NCBI GenBank assembly: GCA_965247225.1
Contig: CBDFGT010000023.1
Coordinates: 171,505 to 235,504, forward strand
Length of the DNA: 64,000 nt
From: CBDFGT01 sp965247225
Lineage (GTDB): Bacteria; Pseudomonadota; Alphaproteobacteria; Rhizobiales; Rhizobiaceae
Direction of reading: 5' to 3'
In this document: piece by piece, positions 9,154-17,343 of the stretch
How the letters are laid out: each line of letters begins with the position of its first letter
Position numbering within the stretch: position 1 is the stretch's first letter
Notes under the pieces: model-generated
Told to the model about the DNA's origin: nothing
The model's database searches: none
What the model saw: the letters and a program-made list of their open reading frames with translations, nothing else
Translations under genes and position numbers: made by a program

Positions 9154-10099
9154 TATCGTGCCTCACCTCTTCAACCGTGCTGCCGAAACCGGGGCGTCCG
9201 AAATTGGGAGCTGCCACATCCTGCCCGGCGTCAATAATTGACCGGCGGATGGAGCGGGTGCGCGTGAAAAGGTCGAAAAGCTTGTCACCGTCTCCCCAGC
9301 GGATGGCCCGTTGCAGATAGGCCAGATCCTCGGAAAAACGGGCCAGCATTTCCAGAATGGCATCCTTGTTGTGCAGGCAGACATCGCGCCACATGATGGG
9401 GTCGGAAGAGGCAAGCCGGGTAAAATCCCGGAAACCGGATGCGGAATACTTGATGACTTCCGATTCCGTAACCGTCTCCAGATCATCTGCCGTTCCCACA
9501 ATATTGTAGGCTATGATATGCGGAAGATGCGAGACAATCGCCAGAACCTTGTCATGATGTTCCGTGTCCATGGTTTCGACATTGGAGCCCAGCGCCCGCC
9601 AGAAGGCTGACAAGGTTTCCACAGCCTGCGGATCTGTGTCATTGTCAGGTGTCAGAATGCACCAGCGGCCCTGAAACAGGCCGGCAAAGCCCGCATCGGG
9701 ACCGGAATGTTCGGTGCCAGCAATCGGGTGGCCGGGAATGAAATGCACGCCTTGCGGCACATGCGGTTTCATCTGGGCGACAACAGACGCCTTGGTGGAA
9801 CCGACGTCGGTGAGAATGGATCCGGGTTTGAGACTGTTACAGATTTCCTGTGACACAGCACCGGAAGAGCCGACCGGAACAGACACGATTACCAGATCGG
9901 CATCCTTTGCGGCCTCTGCTGCAGACAGATGGTAGCTGTTGCCGAGATTCAGTTCTTCCGCCCGTTTGAGCGTTTGCGGACTGCGCGTGGCAATGGCGAT
10001 TGTGCCTGCGAGGCCATACCTTGCAATGTCCCGGGCAATCGAAGAGCCTATCAGCCCGATACCGATGAGGGCAACTTTCTCAAACATCGGTTTGGTCAC
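9110..10099 (-). CDS. tyrC: Prephenate/arogenate dehydrogenase family protein
   Basis: Oxidative decarboxylation step of tyrosine synthesis, using NAD(P). The dinucleotide fold opens with ALIGIGLIGSSIA (residues 10-22). The family signatures FIPGHPIAGTEHSG and SHLPHIIAYNIV are present. At 329 residues without a chorismate mutase or ACT domain it is the short, TyrC-like form. Its start overlaps the hisC stop by four bases (ATGA), so the two are co-translated, a common arrangement in Hyphomicrobiales. Whether prephenate or arogenate is preferred cannot be read from the sequence. Confidence 0.9.
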   Translation of the reverse strand: MTKPMFEKVALIGIGLIGSSIARDIARYGLAGTIAIATRSPQTLKRAEELNLGNSYHLSAAEAAKDADLVIVSVPVGSSGAVSQEICNSLKPGSILTDVGSTKASVVAQMKPHVPQGVHFIPGHPIAGTEHSGPDAGFAGLFQGRWCILTPDNDTDPQAVETLSAFWRALGSNVETMDTEHHDKVLAIVSHLPHIIAYNIVGTADDLETVTESEVIKYSASGFRDFTRLASSDPIMWRDVCLHNKDAILEMLARFSEDLAYLQRAIRWGDGDKLFDLFTRTRSIRRSIIDAGQDVAAPNFGRPGFGSTVEEVRHDITATEQRPAESGRG

Positions 10100-11205
10100 G
10101 ATTTTTGCCCCATGAATTCGCCCAGGGTTTCGATGACGCCGCGATTGGCCTCTTCCGTGCCGATGGTCATGCGCAGGGCATTGGGCAAGCCATAGCTTTT
10201 CACAACGCGCAAGACATAGCCGCGGCTGACCAGAAAGGCATCGGCGTCTGCCGCGCGCTTGCCGTCAACATCCGGGAAATGGATCAATATGAAATTGGCA
10301 ACAGAGGGCGTGACATCAAGGCCGATGGTGGTCAGGGCATGTGTCAGCTTTTCAACCCACAAAAGATTGAATGCAACGGTCTTTTCAACAAAGGCCTGAT
10401 CGCGCATGGCAACGGCTCCGGCGGCTATGGCCGGAGCATTGAGATTGAAGGGACCACGAATACGGTGCAATGTCTCGACAATTGTCTCCGGTGCATACAT
10501 CCAGCCAATCCGCAGCGCAGCCAGCCCGTAAACCTTTGACAGGGTTCGTGTCATGACAACATTGCGGCTGGAGGAGACGAGTTCGATACCGGCCGCATAG
10601 TCATTGCGGCGTACATATTCACTGTAGGCAGCATCCAGAACCAGAATAACATTGCCGGGCAAACCCGCATGCAAGCGCTGTATTTCATCCATCGGCACAT
10701 AGGTTCCGGTCGGATTGCCCGGATTGGTGACGAAGACGATTTTGGTCCTTGGTGTCACTGCCGCCAGAATGGCGTCAACATCCACCCGGAAATCCTTTTC
10801 AGGCACGGTAACAGGCTTAGCCCCTGCTGCCAGGGTCTGGATCCTGTAAAGCAGGAACCCGTGTTCGGTGATGATGGCTTCATCGCCTGGCCCCATATAG
10901 ACATTGGCCAGAAAGCCCAGAAGCTCGCCGGATCCGTTGCCACAGATCAGGTTGGCCATATTCAGGCCATGGGTTGCCGCAATGGCTTCGCGCAGGGCGG
11001 TTGCCTGGCCGTCGGGATAGATTTCCAGCTTATCAGCGGCTGCCCTGAAGGCCTCGATGGCTTTCGGGCTTGCGCCCAGCGGGGTCTCGTTGGACGACAG
11101 CTTGAAGACGCGGGCAACACCCGGCGCGTGTTCCTTGCCCGGCACATAGGCAGCAATATCCAGAATGCCGGCACGCGGGGTGGGAACACTCGTATCAAGG
11201 GTCAT
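10096..11205 (-). CDS. hisC: Histidinol-phosphate / aromatic aminotransferase
   Basis: A PLP enzyme of fold type I, 369 residues. NPGNPTG is at 161-167, the cofactor-contacting DAAYSEY at 191-197 and the PLP-binding Lys is K224 in TLSKVYGLAALRIGW. The family converts histidinol phosphate and often also aromatic 2-oxo acids. Its four-base overlap with the downstream tyrC suggests that it serves tyrosine/phenylalanine synthesis here as well as, or instead of, histidine synthesis. Confidence 0.9.
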   Translation of the reverse strand: MTLDTSVPTPRAGILDIAAYVPGKEHAPGVARVFKLSSNETPLGASPKAIEAFRAAADKLEIYPDGQATALREAIAATHGLNMANLICGNGSGELLGFLANVYMGPGDEAIITEHGFLLYRIQTLAAGAKPVTVPEKDFRVDVDAILAAVTPRTKIVFVTNPGNPTGTYVPMDEIQRLHAGLPGNVILVLDAAYSEYVRRNDYAAGIELVSSSRNVVMTRTLSKVYGLAALRIGWMYAPETIVETLHRIRGPFNLNAPAIAAGAVAMRDQAFVEKTVAFNLLWVEKLTHALTTIGLDVTPSVANFILIHFPDVDGKRAADADAFLVSRGYVLRVVKSYGLPNALRMTIGTEEANRGVIETLGEFMGQKS

Positions 11206-11314
11206 CAGCTTGTCCTCATAGACTCGTTAAATCCAGAACTGGCCTTAATGCTGAAAGCCGCTTTTGTCGAGCACAGACTCGTTATATCGGGATCACACAC
11301 CGTGAAGCATTGGT

Positions 11315-12073
11315 TCACGCTCCGCCGGTTTCAGCCCTGTCGCGTGTGGTGGGGATACCCTGCGGGGCCAGGACCGGCACGAACACACGCCGGGACGAGC
11401 GAACAGCTACCGGCAACCCCTGATAAAGCCGCTTTTGCGCCTCGACGATGATAACGCCGGAAAAGGCAGGCCAGAGAAGGCGGCCGATGCGTTCCACAGT
11501 CGAGCGCATTTTCTGGATGGTGCGCAACCGGGTTGGCGGAAACAGCAGGGCTTCGGCGCTGGCTCCGGGGGTGAAATTTGTTTCGCGCAACAGCGATGTC
11601 AGCTGGCTACGGGAATAGGGTCTGCCGGAGCCGAATGGCGTGTGATCGAGACGCGCCCAGACACCGCGCCTGTTGGGCACAACGATGACCAGACGCCCGC
11701 CCGGTGCCAGAACCCGCCACAGTTCCTTCAATGTTTCACGCGGGTTTTCTGCATATTCCAGAGCGTGCACCATCAGTACCCTGTCAATGCAGGCATCGGG
11801 AAGCGGAAGCTCCTCGTCAAACACAAGCGCGGTGTTGGACAATTGTGCCGGGGGCCAGTTTACCGCGCCTTGCCCTGCCGGCATGAAGGCGAAGGTGCGC
11901 TCGGTATCGGCGCGGAAGCGGTCCAGATAGGGTATGGCATAGCCAAGGCCGACAAGCCGCTCTTCCGGCAGGCGCACCCACAGGGACGACAAGGCCATGG
12001 ATATGGATGTTTCTGCCAGACGACCCAGCGCGGAATGGTAAAACTGGCGTAACTCGACAATATCAGCGTGCAT
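11315..12073 (-). CDS. Class I SAM-dependent methyltransferase
   Basis: 252 residues. The post-I and motif II/III region is clear: LPLPDACIDRVLMVHALEYAENP, then LKELWRVLAPGGRLVIVVPNR. The glycine-rich motif I is atypical (RLVGLGYAIPYLDRF), without the usual DxGxGxG. Substrate unknown. It is divergent from gloB; the two reading frames nearly touch, and the shared promoter probably lies in 12074-12163. Confidence 0.82.
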   Translation of the reverse strand: MHADIVELRQFYHSALGRLAETSISMALSSLWVRLPEERLVGLGYAIPYLDRFRADTERTFAFMPAGQGAVNWPPAQLSNTALVFDEELPLPDACIDRVLMVHALEYAENPRETLKELWRVLAPGGRLVIVVPNRRGVWARLDHTPFGSGRPYSRSQLTSLLRETNFTPGASAEALLFPPTRLRTIQKMRSTVERIGRLLWPAFSGVIIVEAQKRLYQGLPVAVRSSRRVFVPVLAPQGIPTTRDRAETGGA

Positions 12074-12163
12074 GGGAGAAACCTAAGCCTGTTGCCCTTG
12101 GACTTCAAGCCTTGCATGTCTACATTGGAACAACATGGTTTTGTGACTGTTGACGAGGCCCCG

Positions 12164-12937
12164 ATGAGCAAGCTTGAGATGGAACTCTTTTCCTGTCTGT
12201 CCGACAATTTCGGCGTGCTGCTGCATGATCCTGTCTCCGGCGCAACGGCTTGTGTTGATGCACCGGAAGAGCAGCCGATCCTGGATGCCTGCGCCCGTCG
12301 CGGCTGGACATTGACGCATATTTTCACCACGCACCATCATCCCGATCATGTTCAGGCCAATCTTGCGCTGAAAGCCCGGTTCAACCTGACGATTACCGGA
12401 CCGGAGAAAGAGGCTGACCGCATTCCGGGGATTGATATGAAGGTCGGTGAAGGGTCCGCGCTGGAATTTGCCGGGCATCCGATCGCAGTGATCGAAACTC
12501 CGGGTCATACGCTGGGGCATATCTGCTATTATCTGCCCGACGACGGATTGCTGTTTTCTGCCGACACGCTGTTTGCCATGGGTTGCGGCCGCCTGTTTGA
12601 AGCGCCTGCCTCTATCATGTGGCCGTCAATGCAAAAGCTCATGGCTTTACCCGACGACACCCTTGTCTATTTCGGCCATGAATATACGCTCTCCAATGCC
12701 CGGTTTGCGCTCACTGTCGATCCTGACAATGCGGCACTGAAAGATCGTGCGCAGACCGTTTCCAGCCTGCGCGCAGAAGGGCAGTTCACCGCGCCAACCA
12801 CAATAGGTCTGGAAAAAGCCACCAATCCTTATTTCCGGGTCGCAGACGCGGGTATAAGGCACAGGCTTGGGCTTGAAACCGCCACCGACACGGAAGTATT
12901 TGCTGCCATCCGCACCGCCAAGGACAGTTTCAGATGA
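12164..12937 (+). CDS. gloB: Hydroxyacylglutathione hydrolase (glyoxalase II)
   Basis: Hydrolyses S-lactoylglutathione to lactate and glutathione in the cytosol, second step of methylglyoxal detoxification. From the ATG at 12164 (GAGG five bases before it) the protein has 257 residues, the usual length. The metallo-beta-lactamase motif HHHPDH is at residues 57-62, the second His in ETPGHTLGHI, the bridging Asp in SADTLFAMGCGRLFE and a further His in YFGHEYT. The last four bases overlap the cupin gene. Confidence 0.93.
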   Translation: MSKLEMELFSCLSDNFGVLLHDPVSGATACVDAPEEQPILDACARRGWTLTHIFTTHHHPDHVQANLALKARFNLTITGPEKEADRIPGIDMKVGEGSALEFAGHPIAVIETPGHTLGHICYYLPDDGLLFSADTLFAMGCGRLFEAPASIMWPSMQKLMALPDDTLVYFGHEYTLSNARFALTVDPDNAALKDRAQTVSSLRAEGQFTAPTTIGLEKATNPYFRVADAGIRHRLGLETATDTEVFAAIRTAKDSFR

Positions 12938-13356
12938 CCCCACACGATATTATCGATACGCTCAAAATGCAGCGCCATCCGGAAGGCGGCTGGTTTGTGC
13001 AAACCTTCCGGGATGCGCAAGGCGGCTTGCGCGGTCACTCAACCTGTATCTATTACCTTCTGGAGCGCGGAGAACGTTCCCATTGGCACAAGGTCACCGA
13101 TGCAACCGAGATCTGGCATTTTTATGCCGGATCCATGCTGAACCTGCATCTTTCGCATGACGGGGTAAAAACCGAGACACACCGGCTGGGTCCGGCGGTT
13201 CTTTCCGGAGAGCGGCCGCATGTCATTGTCGGTCCCGGTGTCTGGCAATCGGCAGAATCGCATGGTGACTGGACGCTTGCCTGCTGCACGGTTGCGCCCG
13301 GCTTTGCATTTTCGTCCTTTGAAATGGCTCCGCCGGACTGGGTGCCGGGTCAATGA
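12934..13356 (+). CDS. Cupin, DUF985 family
   Basis: 140 residues forming one cupin barrel of the DUF985 (Cupin_5) group, recognisable by HPEGGWFVQTFR at the start, IYYLLERGERSHWHKV and DATEIWHFYAG in the middle, and FEMAPPDW near the end. Members may bind a sugar-like ligand; the activity is not known. The start overlaps the gloB stop by ATGA, so the two are translated together. Confidence 0.88.
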   Translation: MTPHDIIDTLKMQRHPEGGWFVQTFRDAQGGLRGHSTCIYYLLERGERSHWHKVTDATEIWHFYAGSMLNLHLSHDGVKTETHRLGPAVLSGERPHVIVGPGVWQSAESHGDWTLACCTVAPGFAFSSFEMAPPDWVPGQ

Positions 13357-14229
13357 TCAAGCGGATTTGGAGCCGGATTTGAAAATCATGTCCTTCGCAG
13401 CCAGAACAGCACCGCCGGTGACCAGCAGACAGGCCGTTGCCAGACGCCAGCCGGGCTCGGCAAAGCCAAACAGCACCAGAACAAGGGTCGACAAAAGCGG
13501 TGCTGCATAGCTGCCGACGCCCAAAAGCTGGATATTGCCGTTCTTGACACCATAGTGCCAGGCATAGAAGGCAGCGCCAACCGGCAGCAGACCCAGACCC
13601 AGAATGGCGACCCATTGAAAACCTGTTTGCGGCCAGACCGTGGTTTCCAGCCCGACATGGCAAAGCAGCGACAGGAGCGCGGTTATCAGGCAGAATCCGG
13701 TAACGACATCGGTGGAAACAGCATCAAACCGCCGCGTCAACAGGGAATAGCCCGACCATGTGAAAGCGCAGGCAAGGGCTGCGGCATAGCCTTTCATATA
13801 GGCCGGATCAAAAGCCAGTCCCTTGCCGGAAATGATCAGGATCGTGCCTGCAAGGCCCGCCAGTGCGCCGACAATATGGTGCCACCCGAGCCTTTCGCCG
13901 GGCAAAAGCGCCGAACCAACCACAATCAGCAGCGGCCACAGATAGGAAATCATTCCGGCCTCTACAGCCGGTGCATTCCGCAAGGCCGTGAAATAGAGAA
14001 AATGATAGCCGAACAGACCGGCTATGCCGATGATCCAGACTTTCGCTGGCTGTTTCAGCCGCGCCAGCCGTCCGGGACGGGCGATCAGGACGATGATACC
14101 GGGCAGACTGCCGATGGCAAAGCAGATGGCCGACAGCTGGAACGGCGGCATTTTGCCTGAGGCGGCTGTCAACAAGGCCAGAAGCGACCACATTAAAATT
14201 GCAGAAAAGCCGATGATGGTCGCTGGCAT
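13357..14229 (-). CDS. DMT superfamily (EamA) exporter
   Basis: 290 residues, about ten hydrophobic segments arranged as two EamA repeats. The first repeat ends near LLPGERLGWHHIVGALAGLAGTILIISG; the second ends in a short polar tail. The organisation resembles YddG, an exporter of aromatic amino acids, but the substrate cannot be assigned. It ends directly against the convergent cupin gene and lies downstream of the DUF3108 gene on the same strand. Confidence 0.83.
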   Translation of the reverse strand: MPATIIGFSAILMWSLLALLTAASGKMPPFQLSAICFAIGSLPGIIVLIARPGRLARLKQPAKVWIIGIAGLFGYHFLYFTALRNAPAVEAGMISYLWPLLIVVGSALLPGERLGWHHIVGALAGLAGTILIISGKGLAFDPAYMKGYAAALACAFTWSGYSLLTRRFDAVSTDVVTGFCLITALLSLLCHVGLETTVWPQTGFQWVAILGLGLLPVGAAFYAWHYGVKNGNIQLLGVGSYAAPLLSTLVLVLFGFAEPGWRLATACLLVTGGAVLAAKDMIFKSGSKSA

Positions 14230-14254
14230 GGTGTGTCGGGTCTTTCAGTGGCTG

Positions 14255-15034
14255 TCAGCCCCCGAAATGGGTAGCCTTGACTGTCAACTGACCATATTCG
14301 ATCGGAAGTGTGACGTAAACGGGTGCATAGGCTTTTACCGATTCCGCCCTGGCATACCAGATTTCAATCCGCCTGTTTTTGGCCAGACTGGCAAAGTCCT
14401 CGCGATCTGCCCTGAACCCGGCCTTTGCCCGGAATTTTACACCGCAGACAAGAACCTTGCCATCAAAGCCTTCTGTCTTGAAGGGTTTTTCACCTTTCGG
14501 GTACAAGGTGAGATCAAGCCTGCTTTCACCATCATACATGCGCACGGTGCGTGAGCATGGCGGCTGGTCGGATGAAACGATGAAGCCTGAAACCGGATCG
14601 CTCACCATTTTCAGGTCTTCGGGCGTGATCCTGACCCAGTTGTCGGGAAAATCCTTTCGTGCCGGTTCAACTCTTGTGTCTTTGACATCTCCGTTGGCAT
14701 AGGTAATTTCGGTGCGAATGGTTTTTTTGCCGTCCACATAGTTTGAAGCATAATGCCGGACATCAAATTTCTTGCCGGAGACGCGGCCTTCGACCACGTT
14801 GTCACCGGATATATCCTTGAAAACACTGGCAAGTCCCGCCGAACGGAAAGAGCCGGAGATTTTGGCGCGCGTGTTTTCGATCTCGGTCAGAAAATGGGCC
14901 TTCGCCAGCAAGATCCCGGAAAGGCTGACCGAATAGGCCATCTCATGACGGAGTTTTTCTGCAGCCTGCGCCTGGGGCGGCAGCACAGAAAGGACAAGGA
15001 TCATGACCGGGGCTGTCAGGATTATGCGGACCAT
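14255..15034 (-). CDS. DUF3108 family periplasmic protein
   Basis: 259 residues with a Sec-type signal peptide (hydrophobic stretch VMILVLSVLPPQ, cleavage after AQA). The mature part begins with EMAYSVSLSGILLAKAHF and continues as repeated beta strands, the DUF3108 pattern. Two Cys residues (PPCSRTVRMYDG and KVLVCGVKF) could form a disulfide. Function unknown. It is divergent from rpmB, with a 242-base region between the starts that should hold both promoters. Confidence 0.83.
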   Translation of the reverse strand: MVRIILTAPVMILVLSVLPPQAQAAEKLRHEMAYSVSLSGILLAKAHFLTEIENTRAKISGSFRSAGLASVFKDISGDNVVEGRVSGKKFDVRHYASNYVDGKKTIRTEITYANGDVKDTRVEPARKDFPDNWVRITPEDLKMVSDPVSGFIVSSDQPPCSRTVRMYDGESRLDLTLYPKGEKPFKTEGFDGKVLVCGVKFRAKAGFRADREDFASLAKNRRIEIWYARAESVKAYAPVYVTLPIEYGQLTVKATHFGG

Positions 15035-15276
15035 TTTGACCTATTTCCTTGCAGGTTGATAATGATACGCCATAAAAATCCAATGCGGTTTTTTAAGGCC
15101 GGAATGACGGCAAAAACAGCTGCAAGGCAATTGATTTTGTCCGATGCAAAGGTTTGGCTTGACGACGGGGTCCAGTCTGACTATACAGCCGCAACTTTCC
15201 AATGAATGTCTGAAGGTTTGGGGTCGGTTTCGATGCCGGTCCGCGTTTCCGGATGACACAGAAAAATAGGTGTACC

Positions 15277-15567
15277 ATGTCGCGTATGTGCGAATTGACT
15301 GGCAAGGGCGTTCAGTCCGGCAACAATGTGAGCCATGCAAACAACAAGACCAAGCGCAAGTTCCTGCCTAACCTTTGCAATGTCACGCTGATTTCCGATG
15401 CACTCGGCCAGCGGTACCGTCTGCGGGTTTCGGCTTCCGCGATCCGTTCGGTTGAACATCGCGGTGGTCTGGATGCGTTCCTTCTGAAAGCTGAAGAAGG
15501 CGAACTGAGCATGCGTGCCCGCCTTTTGAAGCGCCAGATTGCCAAGAAGACAGCGGAAGCTGCCTGA
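15277..15567 (+). CDS. rpmB: 50S ribosomal protein L28
   Basis: 96 residues from the ATG at 15277, with AGG six bases upstream. The N-terminus MSRMCELTGKGVQSGNNVSH and the stretch TKRKFLPNLCNVTLIS are the alphaproteobacterial L28 pattern, with a long basic C-terminal tail. It carries two Cys residues but not the four-Cys zinc set of some L28 forms. A hairpin that can act as terminator follows. Confidence 0.97.
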   Translation: MSRMCELTGKGVQSGNNVSHANNKTKRKFLPNLCNVTLISDALGQRYRLRVSASAIRSVEHRGGLDAFLLKAEEGELSMRARLLKRQIAKKTAEAA

Positions 15568-15595
15568 TCTTTTCTGATCGTAAAATTCACCTTGA

Positions 15596-15629
15596 GGCTT
15601 GGGTGGTTTCCACTTGAGCCTTTTGTGTT
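15596..15629 (+). terminator. Terminator-like hairpin after rpmB
   Basis: An 11-base-pair RNA stem (three G-U pairs) with a three-base loop (15607-15609) is followed by TTTTGTGTT. It lies 28 bases after the rpmB stop and before the queuosine transporter start. The G-U pairs make it stronger on the + strand, consistent with termination of rpmB. It could also act as an attenuator for the next gene. Confidence 0.65.
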
Positions 15630-15681
15630 ATTGCAGGAAAAAATTGTCCCTCCAACTGGTGGCATCACCCAGGATAAAAAA

Positions 15682-16317
15682 ATGCTGAACGCGAAAATGA
15701 TCTTTGCCTATGCGGCACTGATGACGGCTGTTGTCATTTCTTCCAATTTTCTTGTACAATATCCGCTGACCGGAACGCTGGCCGGTATCCAGCTTGGTGA
15801 CCTTTTGACCTGGGGGGCTTTCACCTATCCGGTCGCATTCCTGATTACGGATTTGACCAATCGCCAGTTTGGACCCCAAATGGCCCGACGGGTGGTTTTT
15901 GTCGGCTTCCTGGTGGGGGTTGCCCTGTCGTTTCTGGCGGGTTCTCCGCGCATTGCGATTGCCTCGGGTTCAGCCTATCTGGCCGGGCAATTTCTGGATA
16001 TTGCGGTTTTCAACCGCCTGCGGCAACAAAGCTGGTGGAAAGCACCGCTGTTTGCCTCGCTGATCGGATCGGCGCTCGATACATGCCTGTTCTTCTCGTT
16101 TGCCTTTGCACCGCTGTTTGCGATGTTTGGTCCGAATGATCCGTTTGCCATCGAGAGGGCACCGATTCTTGGTGTGCTTTCGCTGGAAGCCCCGCGCTGG
16201 ATTTCCTGGGCGCTCGGTGATTTCTCGGTGAAGATTCTGGTCGGTCTGGTGATGTTGCTGCCGTACGGTGCGATGATGAGGATCCTGCGGCCTATGGCAA
16301 CAGAAAAACAGGCCTGA
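15682..16317 (+). CDS. Queuosine precursor transporter (YhhQ/VUT family)
   Basis: Inner-membrane uptake protein for 7-cyano- or 7-aminomethyl-7-deazaguanine by family. 211 residues from the ATG at 15682 (AGGA seven bases before); the open frame to 15592 begins with TTG and runs through a hairpin, so it was not used. Family marks are FLITDLTNRQFGPQMARRVV, SGSAYLAGQFLDIAVFNRLR and SLIGSALDTCLFFSFAF, within about six membrane segments. No preQ1 riboswitch was recognised upstream. Confidence 0.88.
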   Translation: MLNAKMIFAYAALMTAVVISSNFLVQYPLTGTLAGIQLGDLLTWGAFTYPVAFLITDLTNRQFGPQMARRVVFVGFLVGVALSFLAGSPRIAIASGSAYLAGQFLDIAVFNRLRQQSWWKAPLFASLIGSALDTCLFFSFAFAPLFAMFGPNDPFAIERAPILGVLSLEAPRWISWALGDFSVKILVGLVMLLPYGAMMRILRPMATEKQA

Positions 16318-17319
16318 TCAGGGAAGCAGCCGAAACTCCAGCATCAGATTGCGCTGGAACAATGAGTGATTGTCGTCCGATACGAGAATGATCCTTGTGT
16401 CTCCCCCCGGTCCGGCAATCACATCAAGGCCTTCCATATTGTCGATCTGGGTGCCGGCTCCGGCATTGAAGATGACAGGACCATCCACTGTTGCACCCGG
16501 TTTGATATCCTGCGCCCTGATCCTGCGGATTTCTGTTCCTATTCCGTCTGCAAGGCCAAATCTGCGTTCCAGAAGCAGCAGGTCACCACCCGGCAAAAAC
16601 GCACCGTCCGTGATGGAAAAGGATGTGTTGCGTTTGACGGCGAAGATGCCTTTTTGCGGACCTTCCAGAACGGCTGCCAGATGATTGCCCTGCTTGTTGA
16701 GGCTGCGCTCTGCCACGACCAGCGGCGCGCCTTTCAGCGGTCCATCCGGTGGAGAAACAACAAGGGTTTCCAGTCCGAGATTGCTTTTGAGCTGCTTTGC
16801 CGGAATGAGAATGGATAAGGATTTGAGCGGCGGGGATGTGGCAAAGCCATTCGCAGGATAGACATCAACCCGGTGCCGTTGCTCAAAACTGACAAGAACC
16901 TGGTTGCCGCGAAGGGCTACGCCCTCGCTGTCCATCTTCCATTTCTCGTTGTGATCATCGCCGTTTTTATCCAGCATGGAGCTGATATCAACACGGGAAA
17001 TTCCGGAAAGGGCCCCATTTTCCCCGCGCTCAATGGTGCCGGTGATCCAGTGTCCGGTGTCCAGAACCCCGATGAACCGGGTCTGGTCCGGATAAAAGCG
17101 GATAGACGACCATGCACCGAGCATGCCGTTGGCAGAATTCATTTCCAGCCCGCCGACAAATTGCAGTTTTCCAAAAACGCTTTGACTGCCGCTTGTTGCA
17201 AAGGCCGAAATCGGCCTGCTGGCCACCGCCGTTTCCTCTGCAAGACCCGGCCCGGGCAAGGATGACGCAAATGCCCATGTGGTAAAGGCCAGCAATGCGT
17301 ATAACGGCAATCTGTTCAT
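16318..17319 (-). CDS. Secreted phytase-like esterase (PF13449 type)
   Basis: 333 residues with an N-terminal signal peptide (LYALLAFTTWAFASS). The body is a probable beta-propeller of the esterase-like-phytase group: GGLEMNSANGMLGAWSSIRF, DSEGVALRGNQVLVSFEQRHRV, ITDGAFLPGGDLLLLERRF, IDNMEGLDVI and IILVSDDN are the usual spaced signatures. Probably periplasmic. Substrate not known. It converges on the transporter gene with no gap. Confidence 0.83.
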   Translation of the reverse strand: MNRLPLYALLAFTTWAFASSLPGPGLAEETAVASRPISAFATSGSQSVFGKLQFVGGLEMNSANGMLGAWSSIRFYPDQTRFIGVLDTGHWITGTIERGENGALSGISRVDISSMLDKNGDDHNEKWKMDSEGVALRGNQVLVSFEQRHRVDVYPANGFATSPPLKSLSILIPAKQLKSNLGLETLVVSPPDGPLKGAPLVVAERSLNKQGNHLAAVLEGPQKGIFAVKRNTSFSITDGAFLPGGDLLLLERRFGLADGIGTEIRRIRAQDIKPGATVDGPVIFNAGAGTQIDNMEGLDVIAGPGGDTRIILVSDDNHSLFQRNLMLEFRLLP

Positions 17320-17343
17320 TCGGTCACTTTCTGCAAGCTGTGT

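Noticed and set aside
15568..15681. preQ1 riboswitch before the queuosine precursor transporter
   Set aside because: I looked for the short preQ1 pseudoknot pattern and did not find it; the hairpin there reads better as the rpmB terminator.
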